Source: SLRI01 sp964576715 (GTDB lineage Bacteria > Pseudomonadota > Alphaproteobacteria > Geminicoccales > Geminicoccaceae). Taken from it: DNA of 38,642 bases. This document shows, piece by piece, positions 29,908-38,520 of the stretch. A program made the position numbers and the translations under genes. The notes below the pieces were generated by a model, which had not been told where the DNA came from, ran no database searches, and saw only the letters and a program-made list of their open reading frames with translations. Location: NCBI GenBank assembly GCA_964576715.1, contig CAZNWE010000039.1:1-38642 (forward strand). Reading direction: 5' to 3'. How positions within the stretch are numbered: the stretch's first letter is position 1; each line of letters starts with the position of its first letter.

Positions 29908-30921
29908 CTATCGCGCCCGGGGATCGAGCGTGCGGTAGAGCACGTCGGAGAGGAGGTTGATGCCGATGAAGACCGAGCCCACGACGATGGTCCCGCCCAA
30001 GACGGCGTTCATGTCGGCGTTCAGAAGCGAGTTGGTGATGTAGAAGCCGAGCCCCGGCCAGGCGAAGATGATCTCGGTCAGCACCGACCCCTCGAGCAGG
30101 TTGGCATAAGAAAGCGCGATCACCGTGATCAGCGGCACGGCGGTGTTGCCGAGCGCGTGGCGCCAGATCACCCGCGTCTCGGAGAGCCCCTTGACCCGGG
30201 CGGTGAGGATGTATTCCTGCCGCAGCTGCTCCAGCATCAAGGAGCGGGTCATCCGGCTGATATAGGCGAGGCTGAAGTAGCCGAGGACGGCCGAAGGCAG
30301 GACCAGGTGCGAGAGCGCGTTCTGCCAGACGGTCCAATCCCCGGCGACGGCGGCATCGATCAAGAGGACGCCGGTCAACCGCGGCACCTGGTCATCGTAG
30401 AAGATGTCGAGCCGGCCGGGGCCCGGCACGAGCTGCAGCTGGGCGTAGAACACCAGCAGGGCGACGAGGCCGAGCCAGAAGATCGGCACGGAATAGCCGA
30501 TCAGGCCCAGGAGGCGGATCGCCTGGTCGGGCCAGCGTCCCTGGTGCACGGCGGCGACCACCCCCATCGGCACGCCGAACAGCACACCGAGGAAGGTGGC
30601 GACCGTGGCGAGCTCGAGGGTTGCCGGGAAGACCCGGGCGATGTCGGCGAGCACCGGCTGGGCGGTGAGCACGCTCTGGCCGAAATCCCCGGACAGCACC
30701 TTTTGGACATAGATCAGGAACTGCTGCCAGAGCGGCAGGTCGAGCCCCATCTCGATCCGCACCCGCTCGTAGACCGCGGCCGACGCCCGGTCGCCGACCG
30801 CCGCCAGGACGGGGTCGATCGGCACCACCCGGCCGATCAGGAAGGTGACGAGCAGCAGACCGAAAAAGGTCAGCGCCAGGGAGGCCGCCAGCTTCACCAG
30901 TGCGTTGGCATGCCCGAGCAC
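29908..30921 (-). CDS. Peptide/nickel-type ABC transporter permease (DppB/OppB-like)
   Basis: A 337-residue inner-membrane permease. It begins with a first helix LALTFFGLLLVTFLIGRVVP, followed by the long periplasmic segment typical of OppB (MGLDLPLWQQFLIYVQKVLSGDFGQS). Four or five further helices follow, with the coupling loop EYILTARVKGLSETRVIWRHAL. The stretch between residues ~175 and 200 (PGPGRLDIFYDDQVPRLTG) is a usual OppB periplasmic insert. The ATG at 30921 lies 9 bases after the binding-protein stop, consistent with an operon in the canonical order A-B-C-D-F. Confidence 0.92.
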   Translation of the reverse strand: MLGHANALVKLAASLALTFFGLLLVTFLIGRVVPIDPVLAAVGDRASAAVYERVRIEMGLDLPLWQQFLIYVQKVLSGDFGQSVLTAQPVLADIARVFPATLELATVATFLGVLFGVPMGVVAAVHQGRWPDQAIRLLGLIGYSVPIFWLGLVALLVFYAQLQLVPGPGRLDIFYDDQVPRLTGVLLIDAAVAGDWTVWQNALSHLVLPSAVLGYFSLAYISRMTRSLMLEQLRQEYILTARVKGLSETRVIWRHALGNTAVPLITVIALSYANLLEGSVLTEIIFAWPGLGFYITNSLLNADMNAVLGGTIVVGSVFIGINLLSDVLYRTLDPRAR

Positions 30922-30930
30922 GAGCCGTGC

Positions 30931-32526
30931 TTAATTCTTGGTGATCTGCCAGTAGCGGTTGTCGTCGAAGCTCGGCCCCCAGATCGTCCCCTCGACATTG
31001 GTCCGCTCGGCGATCGTCTCGATGTCCTGGAACATGATGACGAAGGGCGAGGTCTCTTGGTGCAGCTTCTGGAGCTCGAGATACATCTCGGCCCGCTTTG
31101 CCGCATCACGCTCGAGTACCGCCGCATCGGCCATCGCCGTCATCTCGGCAATCTCCCAGGCATTGCGCCAAGCCAAGGGCTTGGACTGCGCGTCATCGCT
31201 ATTGTCGGGATTCCTGGCGAAGGTGTCGGCATTGGTGTGCGGGTCCTGATAGTCCGGACCCCAGCGGCCGATGTAAATGTCGTGGTTGCGCGCCCGGTAC
31301 TTGGTCAGCGTCTGCGCCCCGTCGCCCGGGATCAACTCGAGCTCGATGCCGGCCTCGGCCCAGACGGCCTGGATCGCCTGCGCCATCTCGGTGATCGGCG
31401 AGATGCTGCGCACGTCCATGGTGACGCTGAACCCGTCAGGCAGCCCGGCCTCGGCGAGCAGCGCCTTGGCCCGCTCGACGTCGAGCGAGAACGGCGTGTC
31501 CTCGAGCGCCCCGAGGAACCCCTTGGGCAGGAACGCCTGGTGCACCTCGGCCGCGCCCTTGAGCACTGTTTCGCCGAGTTCCTGGTAGGGTACCAGATAC
31601 TTCAATGCCTGGCGCACCTCGGGCCGTGCCAGATACTCGTTCTTCTGGTTGAGCCCGAGATAGTAGATCGCCCCTTTGGGCACCGCCTTGACCACGATGT
31701 CGGGGTTGCCTTCGAGGGCGGCCACCTGGTCGGGACCGAGATTGCGGGCGACGTCGATGTCGCCCTGCCCGATCAGGAGCTGCTGGGTCGCCGCCTCGGC
31801 GATGTGCCGGGTGATCACCCGGGTCAGCGCCGGTGCTCCCTTCCAGTAGTCGGGATTGGCATCGAGCGTCAGGCTCTCGTTCGGCCGCCAGGCGCGCAGG
31901 CTGAACGGGCCGGAGCCGGCGGAGTTGGTCTTCAGCCAGGCATAGCCGAGATCGCCGTCGACCTCGTTGGCCATGACGACCTCCTTGTCGACGACGGAGC
32001 CGACGCCGGCGGTCAGGCAGTAGAGGAAGAAGGTCGGCGCATAGGCCTGGTCGACCTCGACGGTGACCTCCAGCGGACCCGTGGCCCGAATCTTCTCGTC
32101 GACATTGTCGGCGGTGAAGCCGAACTGGGTCAGGATGAAGGCCGGCGACATGTCGAGCTTGACGACCCTTTGCAACGAGAAGGCGACGTCCTCGGCCGTC
32201 AAGGGGTTGCCCGAATGGAAGGTGATGCCGTCGCGGATCTGGAAGACGTAGGTCTTGCCGTCCTCGGAGATCTCCCAGCTCTCGGCCACATGCCCCTGGA
32301 TGTCCTCGACATCGTCCACCGGATAGGTGATCAGCCGGTCGTAGACCTGGGCCCCGTATTCGGCCCCCGAGAACTCGAAGATCTCGGCGGGGTCGAGGGT
32401 GATGATATCGTCGATGGTCATCGCCTGGACGAAGACGTCGGGTGGGGTCTCGGCCGAGGATCGATCGGCCGGCGCCGCCAGCGCCAGCGCCGCGCCCAAG
32501 AGCAACGTCGCGGTCGGGTGTTTCAC
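30931..32526 (-). CDS. ABC transporter substrate-binding protein, family 5 (DppA/OppA-like)
   Basis: A 531-residue secreted binding protein of the SBP_bac_5 family. The signal peptide runs about 25 residues (LLLGAALALAAPADRSSA, then ETPP). Family marks are ITLDPAEIFEFSGAEYGAQV, DGKTYVFQIRDGITFHSGNPLTAEDVAFSLQR and a C-terminal EMYLELQKLHQETSPFVIMF. There is no lipobox Cys, so it is probably free in the periplasm. The start is a GTG at 32526 with AGGAG eight bases upstream. It heads the importer operon. The family covers peptides, nickel, sugars and opines, so the solute is open. Confidence 0.92.
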   Translation of the reverse strand: MKHPTATLLLGAALALAAPADRSSAETPPDVFVQAMTIDDIITLDPAEIFEFSGAEYGAQVYDRLITYPVDDVEDIQGHVAESWEISEDGKTYVFQIRDGITFHSGNPLTAEDVAFSLQRVVKLDMSPAFILTQFGFTADNVDEKIRATGPLEVTVEVDQAYAPTFFLYCLTAGVGSVVDKEVVMANEVDGDLGYAWLKTNSAGSGPFSLRAWRPNESLTLDANPDYWKGAPALTRVITRHIAEAATQQLLIGQGDIDVARNLGPDQVAALEGNPDIVVKAVPKGAIYYLGLNQKNEYLARPEVRQALKYLVPYQELGETVLKGAAEVHQAFLPKGFLGALEDTPFSLDVERAKALLAEAGLPDGFSVTMDVRSISPITEMAQAIQAVWAEAGIELELIPGDGAQTLTKYRARNHDIYIGRWGPDYQDPHTNADTFARNPDNSDDAQSKPLAWRNAWEIAEMTAMADAAVLERDAAKRAEMYLELQKLHQETSPFVIMFQDIETIAERTNVEGTIWGPSFDDNRYWQITKN

Positions 32527-32973
32527 GTGGCATTCTCCTTGTCGCCGTCACCACGGCCTGATCGGCTGCGGCCGCCACCGGCTCGACGGCGAAGGTGGAA
32601 GAAACGCGGCGACAAGGCAATGACCTATCGCCATCCGCCCGAACGCGAACGACGACGGCGGCCATCGGGGCCGAAGTGCGGGACCCGGCGCGATGCGCGC
32701 ACGCTCGACCACCATCCTCGCCAGCCTCGCCTTTGGCGAGAAGCCGACCCGGTCCGGCGACGCCGTGGTGGCGACCGCCATCCTCGACCGGTCGACCCAG
32801 AATGGCGGCCCCGTCGAGACCGGCAATGCGGGCCGACGCGCGAAGCACCGTGCTCGAGTGGCCGCAACGCCGGGCGGCATCGCGGGGGAGCTCGGCCGAG
32901 ACCCGGACGCGGTCGGCGGCGGCCCGCCACCAAGGCGGCGTGTCCGACCGCCGCTCAAGGGTATGCTCTGTAG
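32527..32973. other. Intergenic stretch of 447 bases
   Basis: Lies upstream of the binding-protein gene and downstream of the UbiA-like membrane gene, both minus strand. Several frames are open on both strands because of the high GC content, but none has a ribosome site together with a recognisable protein. It should hold the promoter of the peptide importer; no clear -35/-10 pair was found. Confidence 0.6.
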
Positions 32974-34563
32974 TTATTCCGCGCTGTCGGTGAGGCCACG
33001 CGGGGCCTTCTGGGGCGCTGCCGCACCTGCCATCCCAAGCCCGCCCGCGCTGCCGATTTCCTGGCCGGCCGGCAGACCGCCACCGCCGAGCATGGCAGCC
33101 CGGTCGGGCAGGAAATGCGCCTCGCGGCGGAAACGGGCGAGGTCCTTGCGGGCCCTGTAGGTCGCCCAGGCGACGACGACGAGCGTCTGCCAGTGCCAGA
33201 CCGCCATGGCGTCGCCGGCGGCAGCGACGGCGGAGATGAGCGCCAGCATGAGTAGCAGGCGGATCATGTTGTCCGGTGTCTGCCAGCGCACCCCCCCCAT
33301 GCGGTAGATGACGTAGGGAATCCAGGCACACATCGCGTTGGCCAGGAGCAGAGCCGCGCCGACATGGCTCAGCGGCAGGGCCAGCACCCAGACGAGCCAG
33401 AGCCCCTTCATCAACTGCAACGGCAGGTGCAAGAGCATCCGCGAGCGCTCGTCGATACGGTTGAACAACCAGAAGGTGGCGCGGATGACCGCGAGCAGCG
33501 CCAGCCAGAGACCGAGCAGAGTGACCGTGTCGGCGAGCGGATCGCCGGGCAACGGCCAGCCACTGCTACCCGACCAGGCGAGGATTGCGGCACCGGGCAA
33601 CGCCACGAGCGTGCCGAACAGCCACGCCTGGCCTTCGTCCACGGTCCCAGCCAGGGCCAGCCGCTCGTCGCTCAAGATCGGCTTCTTCTCGCGTCTCCGA
33701 CCGAGACAATCGTTCTCGTGATAGCCGACCTCGTAGACGATGGCGTAGGAGACGATGAGCAAGGCCAGACCGACCGCGGTGAGCAGCGGGTAGGGAGTGA
33801 GCAAGGCGGATGCCAGCACCAGCACCATCCAGTCCTTGGCGAAGAAGACGCCAAGCAGGTGCAAATGGGTCGGGTGCTTGGCCTTCTCGGTGTAGACCAG
33901 CGGCACGTAGGTGCGCGCGAAGGCCCGCTCGTAGCGCGCCTCGGGCCAGACGACGACCAGCGGCCGTGCGGCCACCTGGAGGATATCGGCGTCGTGCCGC
34001 GCGTGGTCGGTGACGATCGTGGCCTTGGCCACCGCCGCTGCGCCATAGCGCGCCTCGAGCAGCGCGCGCTTGCCCCGGGCGCGCGCCAGGCAACCCGACC
34101 AGAGCGGGCTCGCCACGAGTTCCGCATCGATCGGCATGGCCCGCAGCAACGGCGCGATGATGAACGCAAAACCGTGGCTCGCGACCACGATTCTCCGAAA
34201 GCGGCCTTGCACGAGCAGGGTCGCCAGCTCCGGGTTTAGGTAGGTTCTGGCGAGCGCCGGTGCCAGCTGGCGCCAGCGCCAGACGATCCACGGCATCAGA
34301 CAGACGATGCACAAGACCCTGAGCCAATCGGCCATCGCGAACCCGTCCCGATACCGGGAGATGAACCGCCAGGGCTTGAGAAAATCGATCAGCCGCCCCA
34401 CGGTCGCGGCAAGTGCGGCAGGTCGCGCACTGTCCAAGAAGAGCTCGGTCGAATTCCGGAGGAACAGGCTCTCGTCGAAATCGACGACGAGCAGGTCGTC
34501 CTCGCCGACGGTCGCGAGCGCGTCTGGCAAGGCTGCTGGTGTAATCTCCGCGGTGGGGCTCAT
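32974..34563 (-). CDS. HAD-like/UbiA-like polytopic membrane protein
   Basis: A 529-residue fusion. Residues ~20-240 resemble a HAD phosphatase domain: D28-F-D30 in VVDFDESLFLRNSTELFL as motif I, and TDHARHDADIL as a late Asp motif. From ~255 on there are about eight hydrophobic helices with the loop YEVGYHENDCLGRRREKKP, which resembles the EIGYxxND...KKxxP loop of UbiA-like membrane proteins found near surface-polysaccharide genes. Whether it is a prenyltransferase is unproven: the classical NDxxDxxxD pair is incomplete. The ATG at 34563 has GGAG seven bases upstream; longer starts begin in non-coding AT-rich sequence. Its divergent neighbour is the Wzc-like kinase, so a role with lipid-linked sugar carriers is plausible. 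Confidence 0.75.
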   Translation of the reverse strand: MSPTAEITPAALPDALATVGEDDLLVVDFDESLFLRNSTELFLDSARPAALAATVGRLIDFLKPWRFISRYRDGFAMADWLRVLCIVCLMPWIVWRWRQLAPALARTYLNPELATLLVQGRFRRIVVASHGFAFIIAPLLRAMPIDAELVASPLWSGCLARARGKRALLEARYGAAAVAKATIVTDHARHDADILQVAARPLVVVWPEARYERAFARTYVPLVYTEKAKHPTHLHLLGVFFAKDWMVLVLASALLTPYPLLTAVGLALLIVSYAIVYEVGYHENDCLGRRREKKPILSDERLALAGTVDEGQAWLFGTLVALPGAAILAWSGSSGWPLPGDPLADTVTLLGLWLALLAVIRATFWLFNRIDERSRMLLHLPLQLMKGLWLVWVLALPLSHVGAALLLANAMCAWIPYVIYRMGGVRWQTPDNMIRLLLMLALISAVAAAGDAMAVWHWQTLVVVAWATYRARKDLARFRREAHFLPDRAAMLGGGGLPAGQEIGSAGGLGMAGAAAPQKAPRGLTDSAE

Positions 34564-35094
34564 CGGGCTGCTCCAGGAATGTCGTGGTGCTGTACCGGCG
34601 GACAGCTGACAAGAGATGCGCGCGGCCCTGCCGCCTCGGCCGCCGCCCTCGGCATTGCCACGTCGTCCGAGGCGACCATCTGGCACGCGCCGCCAGATCG
34701 CTCGAACCTGAGAATGCCTCATCTTACCCGGCGATTCATCCGCAAAACCGCTTACGCCAATCAATAATATCGCGCACACATATCCAGATGCTGCTGTTGT
34801 TGATGATTTCGTGCAGATCATTTGGTATGAGAGAAGCCGAACACCGCAGCGCCGAACAGAAAAGCGGAGCGTTTTAGTTAAAGATTCATTAAGGATTTAG
34901 TTGGCATAACGGAAGACGGCGGCCGGGTGCCGCGGCCGGTCGAGCGCCGGCCGGGCGCGGCGGGCCGACGATCGCCGCTCGACCAACGGTCTAGCGCGCT
35001 CGACTTGCGGCCGTAGGCCGAAGCCCGGTGCGGTCGGCAAGGTCTGCGGCCGCGTCATCGCGGATGAACCATGGCTGGAAGCGAAGGACGGATG
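34564..35094. other. Divergent intergenic stretch of 531 bases with an AT-rich island
   Basis: No gene is evident. The segment from about 34740 to 34910 is markedly AT-rich against the GC-rich surroundings and holds a CtrA-type box (34878-34892). It separates the minus-strand HAD/UbiA-like gene from the plus-strand tyrosine kinase gene and should carry the promoters of both. The remaining 34915-35090 is GC-rich leader. Confidence 0.65.
34878..34892 (+). promoter_or_regulatory. CtrA-type box TTAA-N7-TTAA
   Basis: TTAA-AGATTCA-TTAA fits the core consensus of the alphaproteobacterial cell-cycle and motility regulator CtrA. CtrA boxes often overlap the -35 region; CATAAC at 34905-34910 would then serve as a weak -10. 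It lies about 200 bases upstream of the exopolysaccharide kinase gene within the only AT-rich patch of the region. Confidence 0.5.
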
Positions 35095-37392
35095 ATGAAC
35101 AACGCGCCGAGAGAAATCGTCGAATACGCCCACCGCCCGCAGCTTCCGGCCATGCCGCTGCCCCAGCCGCAGCCGCTCTCGCCAGTTGTCGAACCGCCGC
35201 GTGCCTTTGACGTGGACCTGTTGGAGGTGATCCGCGGCATCTGGCGGCAGCGGCGCACCGTGCTGGCGCTGACCGGCCTCGGCACCGCCGCGGCAGTCGG
35301 CGTCGCCATGCTGACAACGCCGATCTACACCAGCTACACCAGTGTGATGCTCGAGACGCGGCGCAACCAGGTGTTCGAGACGCAGGCCGTGCTCACCGAC
35401 CTCACCCCGACGGTCGAGGTGATCGAGACCGAGATCGAGATGGTCCGTTCGCGGGAGATCATGGAGCGGGTGGCGCTGCAGGCCGAGCTGCCGCAGCTGT
35501 TGGCCGCCCGCGAGCAGGCGGGCGAGGCGCAGCCGCTGCAACGCGCGGTGCGCTGGGTCGAGAACGTCTTTCTTTCACAGGTCATGGCAATGGCGCCCGA
35601 CGAACTGGCTCGGGTGCTGCCCGACGCGGCACGAGTGGCGGCAGCGGCCGAGCCGATCACGCTCGACGACGCGGTGATGTTTCTGGCCGAGAACCTGCAG
35701 ACGCGGCAGGTCGGTGGCACCGCCGTCCTGGACATCGGTTTTTCCGACCCGGATCGCGGGTTCGCGGCCAAGGTCGCCAACCTGTTCGCCGCCGAGTACC
35801 TGGCAGAGCAGGTAGCCTGGAAAACGCAGGCCACTGACAGTGCCAATCGGTGGCTGCAGACACAGATCGCGGATCTGCAGCGTGAGATCGCCGACAAGCG
35901 GGCCGAGTACGAGGCCCTGCGCAGTGCCACCGGAGAACTCGCCGATGGCGGCAACTCGCTTTCGGTGCAACGGCAAATCCTCACCAACGAGCGGCTGCTC
36001 GAGACGCGCGGCGAACGGATCCGGCTCGAGACCGAGGTGAGTTCGCTGCGTCGGCTGCTCGCCGAGGCTGGCCCGGAGCAGATCGCCGCACGGGTGGATT
36101 CGGAGGTGATGTCCGAGCTTCGCCTCGAGGTCTCCGCGGCCAAGCGACGGCTGGCCGAACTCGGCACCATCTACGGCAGCCGCCATCCCTTGCTGCTCGA
36201 CGCCCAGGCCCAGCTGAACCAGGCCTTGCGCGACGTCGAGGTCGAGGCCGGCCGGGCTCTGGCGAACCGCGAAAATGCTCTCGCCGCCTTGCGCTCGGAG
36301 GAAAGGCAGCTGCAGTCGGCGCTCAGCCAAGACGGTGACGCCGGGCGGGCGATGGGCTCGCAGCGCAGCGCCATCGCGGCACTGCAAAGCGAGATCGAGA
36401 CGATGCAGACCCTGCTCGATGGCTACCTGACCCGGTTCAACCAGACGGCCGAGCAGCACTCGATCATCCGTCCCGATGCCCGGGTCATCTCGGCGGCCGT
36501 GCCGCCCCGATACCCGAGCTCGACGAGCCGCAAGATGGTCGTGATGATGGGCTTCGTTGCCGCCGGCATGCTCGGCATCGTCATCGGCTTCCTGCGTGAT
36601 GCGAGCGATCGGACTCTGCGCAGCCTCGGTGCCACGGAGCGGACGCTCGGCGTTCCGGTCTTGGGGGCGATCCCGGCATTGCCCGGCAATGCGCGACGGC
36701 AATCGCCGGCAGACTACGCCATGCAGCGCCCCGGCTCGGCCTATGTCGAAGGCATTCGAAATCTCGTCGTCGGCCTCGGCCTCGCGCAGTCGGCGACGGC
36801 GCCGCGGACCGTGCTCGTCACCTCGGCGATCGCCGGCGAAGGCAAGAGCACGACGGCAGCAACCATGGCGAGGCTGATGGCGCGTGCCGGCTACAAGGTT
36901 TGCCTCGTCGAGTGCGACCTGCGGCGGCCGAGCCAGGCGGCGGTGCTGCGCTGTTCGCCGCACACCGGGTTGCTGCAGTACCTGCAGCGTGAAGCCGGTC
37001 TTGCCGACATCATCCAGCAGGATCCGTTGACCGGGATGAACGTGATCACCGCCGGAGGGACTGCCGACAACTCGCTCTTTTTGTTGCAATCCGAGGACTT
37101 TCAGCGGCTGACCAGCTACCTGTCGACCGGGCACCAGATCGTGATTTTCGACACGCCACCCGTCACCCCGATCGCGGACGCCCAGGTCGTGGCCGATAGT
37201 GTCGATGCGGTCTTGTATCTTTGCCGCTGGGGCTCGACGCCGAAGGCGACCAGCACTGCCGGGGTGCGGATGCTCGGGCGACGGGGTGCTGCTCGCGTCT
37301 TCGCGGCACTGTCGCAAGTCGATACCAAGGCATTTGCGGCGTACGAGCAGAGCTATGCGCCGCATGGCGCCGGCACCTACTACCGGAACTGA
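35095..37392 (+). CDS. Polysaccharide biosynthesis tyrosine autokinase (Wzc/ExoP type)
   Basis: A 765-residue inner-membrane protein. A Wzz chain-length domain opens the protein (DVDLLEVIRGIWRQRRTVLA, first helix around residues 58-80). A long periplasmic coiled-coil region follows (about 165-430), then a second helix near 480-500 (MVVMMGFVAAGMLGIVIGFL). The cytoplasmic BY-kinase domain has Walker A AGEGKSTTAATMA near residue 580, Walker A' VECDLRRPSQ and Walker B IVIFDTPPV near 683. The last 16 residues contain four Tyr (YEQSY ... TYYRN), the autophosphorylation cluster. ATG codons at 35071, 35092 and 35095 are possible; AAGGA is best placed for 35095. It controls export and length of exopolysaccharide. 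No Wza or Wzy gene is in view. Confidence 0.92.
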   Translation: MNNAPREIVEYAHRPQLPAMPLPQPQPLSPVVEPPRAFDVDLLEVIRGIWRQRRTVLALTGLGTAAAVGVAMLTTPIYTSYTSVMLETRRNQVFETQAVLTDLTPTVEVIETEIEMVRSREIMERVALQAELPQLLAAREQAGEAQPLQRAVRWVENVFLSQVMAMAPDELARVLPDAARVAAAAEPITLDDAVMFLAENLQTRQVGGTAVLDIGFSDPDRGFAAKVANLFAAEYLAEQVAWKTQATDSANRWLQTQIADLQREIADKRAEYEALRSATGELADGGNSLSVQRQILTNERLLETRGERIRLETEVSSLRRLLAEAGPEQIAARVDSEVMSELRLEVSAAKRRLAELGTIYGSRHPLLLDAQAQLNQALRDVEVEAGRALANRENALAALRSEERQLQSALSQDGDAGRAMGSQRSAIAALQSEIETMQTLLDGYLTRFNQTAEQHSIIRPDARVISAAVPPRYPSSTSRKMVVMMGFVAAGMLGIVIGFLRDASDRTLRSLGATERTLGVPVLGAIPALPGNARRQSPADYAMQRPGSAYVEGIRNLVVGLGLAQSATAPRTVLVTSAIAGEGKSTTAATMARLMARAGYKVCLVECDLRRPSQAAVLRCSPHTGLLQYLQREAGLADIIQQDPLTGMNVITAGGTADNSLFLLQSEDFQRLTSYLSTGHQIVIFDTPPVTPIADAQVVADSVDAVLYLCRWGSTPKATSTAGVRMLGRRGAARVFAALSQVDTKAFAAYEQSYAPHGAGTYYRN

Positions 37393-37494
37393 GCAGCGCT
37401 CGCGCACGCCATGGCCCGAGCGGCACGGCGTGCGGCGCGCCGACGCGCCGGGAAGCCCGGCTGCTGGTCCGCAACGACAGAGGAGAGCCCAGTC

Positions 37495-38520
37495 ATGACG
37501 GCAGCTCGATTGATCGCCGAGGGGGCGATCGCCAAGCGCGACGCCGGGCCCAAGGAGCAGCCGCTGTGGCGGCATGTGGTTGCGTTCGCGCGCTTCGCCC
37601 AGGCCGCGCAGCTGGCGCGCCGGGTGGCCGGTCTGCCGGACTTGACCGCCGCCGATTTCCTGTTCCCGCTCGCCGCCGACGAGGCATCGCGGCTCACGGC
37701 GATCGCGCATCGGGTGCGGGGTGCGGCCTATCGGCCGGCCTTGTTCGTGAACGGGGTGCTGCCGCGCTCGGGCACCAACTACATCGCCAACGCGTTGGCG
37801 TTGCATCCGAAGATCGCGGCGTTTCCCCTGCAGATGTACGAGTTCCCGCTGCTCGAGATCGCCGCCGGAGCGCGGGCGCTGCGCCACGAGTGGCTGGCCC
37901 ATTTCCGCCACAACGCGACGATCGTCCAGGAGCACGAGCCGTTCGCCTGGCTGGCTGCCGGGTGGCTCGCCGACCTGCAGGCGCGCGAGCCGGCGCGGCA
38001 CCTGTTGTTCAAGAGCCCGCATGTCCGCCAGCTGGCGCTGTTTCGGGCAGTGCTGCCCGAGGATCGGCTGGTGCTCTGCCTGCGCGACGGACGCGACGTG
38101 GTGGCCTCGGCGTTGGCCAGCTTCAAGGCACAGCCGCTGCGGCGGAGCTTTGCGCAGCTGGTGCACGAGTGGCGGCTGGCGACCGAGGCGGTGCTGGCCC
38201 ATGCGCCGGGCGGGCCGCACGAGCATCGCCAAACGGTGGTGGTCCGCTACGAGGCCATGGTGGCCGATCAGCTGGCGGAGATGCGCCGGCTGCTGCCGGC
38301 GGTCGGGCTCGACGTCGCCGCCTACCCGTTCGAGCGCCTCGGCGAACTGCCGGTCTTCGGCTCGTCGACAGCCAGGCCGGACGGCGCGTGGCGCTGGCGC
38401 GCGGTCGAGCGGGACGCCGCCTTCAACCCGATCGGCCGCTACGAGAACTGGCCAGACCGACGCAAACGGGCGTTCATGCGCCTGGCCGGCGATACCCTGA
38501 AGCGGGCCGGCTATGGCTGA
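37495..38520 (+). CDS. Sulfotransferase family protein
   Basis: A 341-residue PAPS-dependent sulfotransferase. The 5'-phosphosulfate loop is GVLPRSGTNYIANALALHP near residue 88, and the 3'-phosphate region LCLRDGRDVVASALASF near 200. A later VVRYEAMVAD and the C-terminal helix fit the Sulfotransfer_1/3 group. There is no signal peptide, so it would act in the cytoplasm on lipid-linked sugars or other acceptors. The ATG at 37495 has GAGGAG nine bases upstream; the longer in-frame ATG at 37411 would add an Arg-rich low-complexity stretch and is less likely. It follows the Wzc-like gene by 102 bases on the same strand, which suggests sulfation of the exopolysaccharide. Its stop overlaps a repeat-rich open frame. 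Confidence 0.87.
   Translation: MTAARLIAEGAIAKRDAGPKEQPLWRHVVAFARFAQAAQLARRVAGLPDLTAADFLFPLAADEASRLTAIAHRVRGAAYRPALFVNGVLPRSGTNYIANALALHPKIAAFPLQMYEFPLLEIAAGARALRHEWLAHFRHNATIVQEHEPFAWLAAGWLADLQAREPARHLLFKSPHVRQLALFRAVLPEDRLVLCLRDGRDVVASALASFKAQPLRRSFAQLVHEWRLATEAVLAHAPGGPHEHRQTVVVRYEAMVADQLAEMRRLLPAVGLDVAAYPFERLGELPVFGSSTARPDGAWRWRAVERDAAFNPIGRYENWPDRRKRAFMRLAGDTLKRAGYG

Noticed and set aside
29845..32973. A 1042-codon open frame on the plus strand
   Set aside because: It runs antisense to a complete peptide-importer operon with clear motifs. Its translation is low-complexity and rich in Arg, Gly and Asp, as expected from GC-rich antisense DNA.
32621..32973. A plus-strand frame in the gap upstream of the peptide importer
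   Set aside because: Arg-rich low complexity, poor ribosome-site spacing, no family resemblance, and similar frames are open on the other strand.
35575..38232. An 885-codon open frame on the minus strand
   Set aside because: It is antisense to the tyrosine autokinase and sulfotransferase, shows no domain, and has typical mirror-codon composition.
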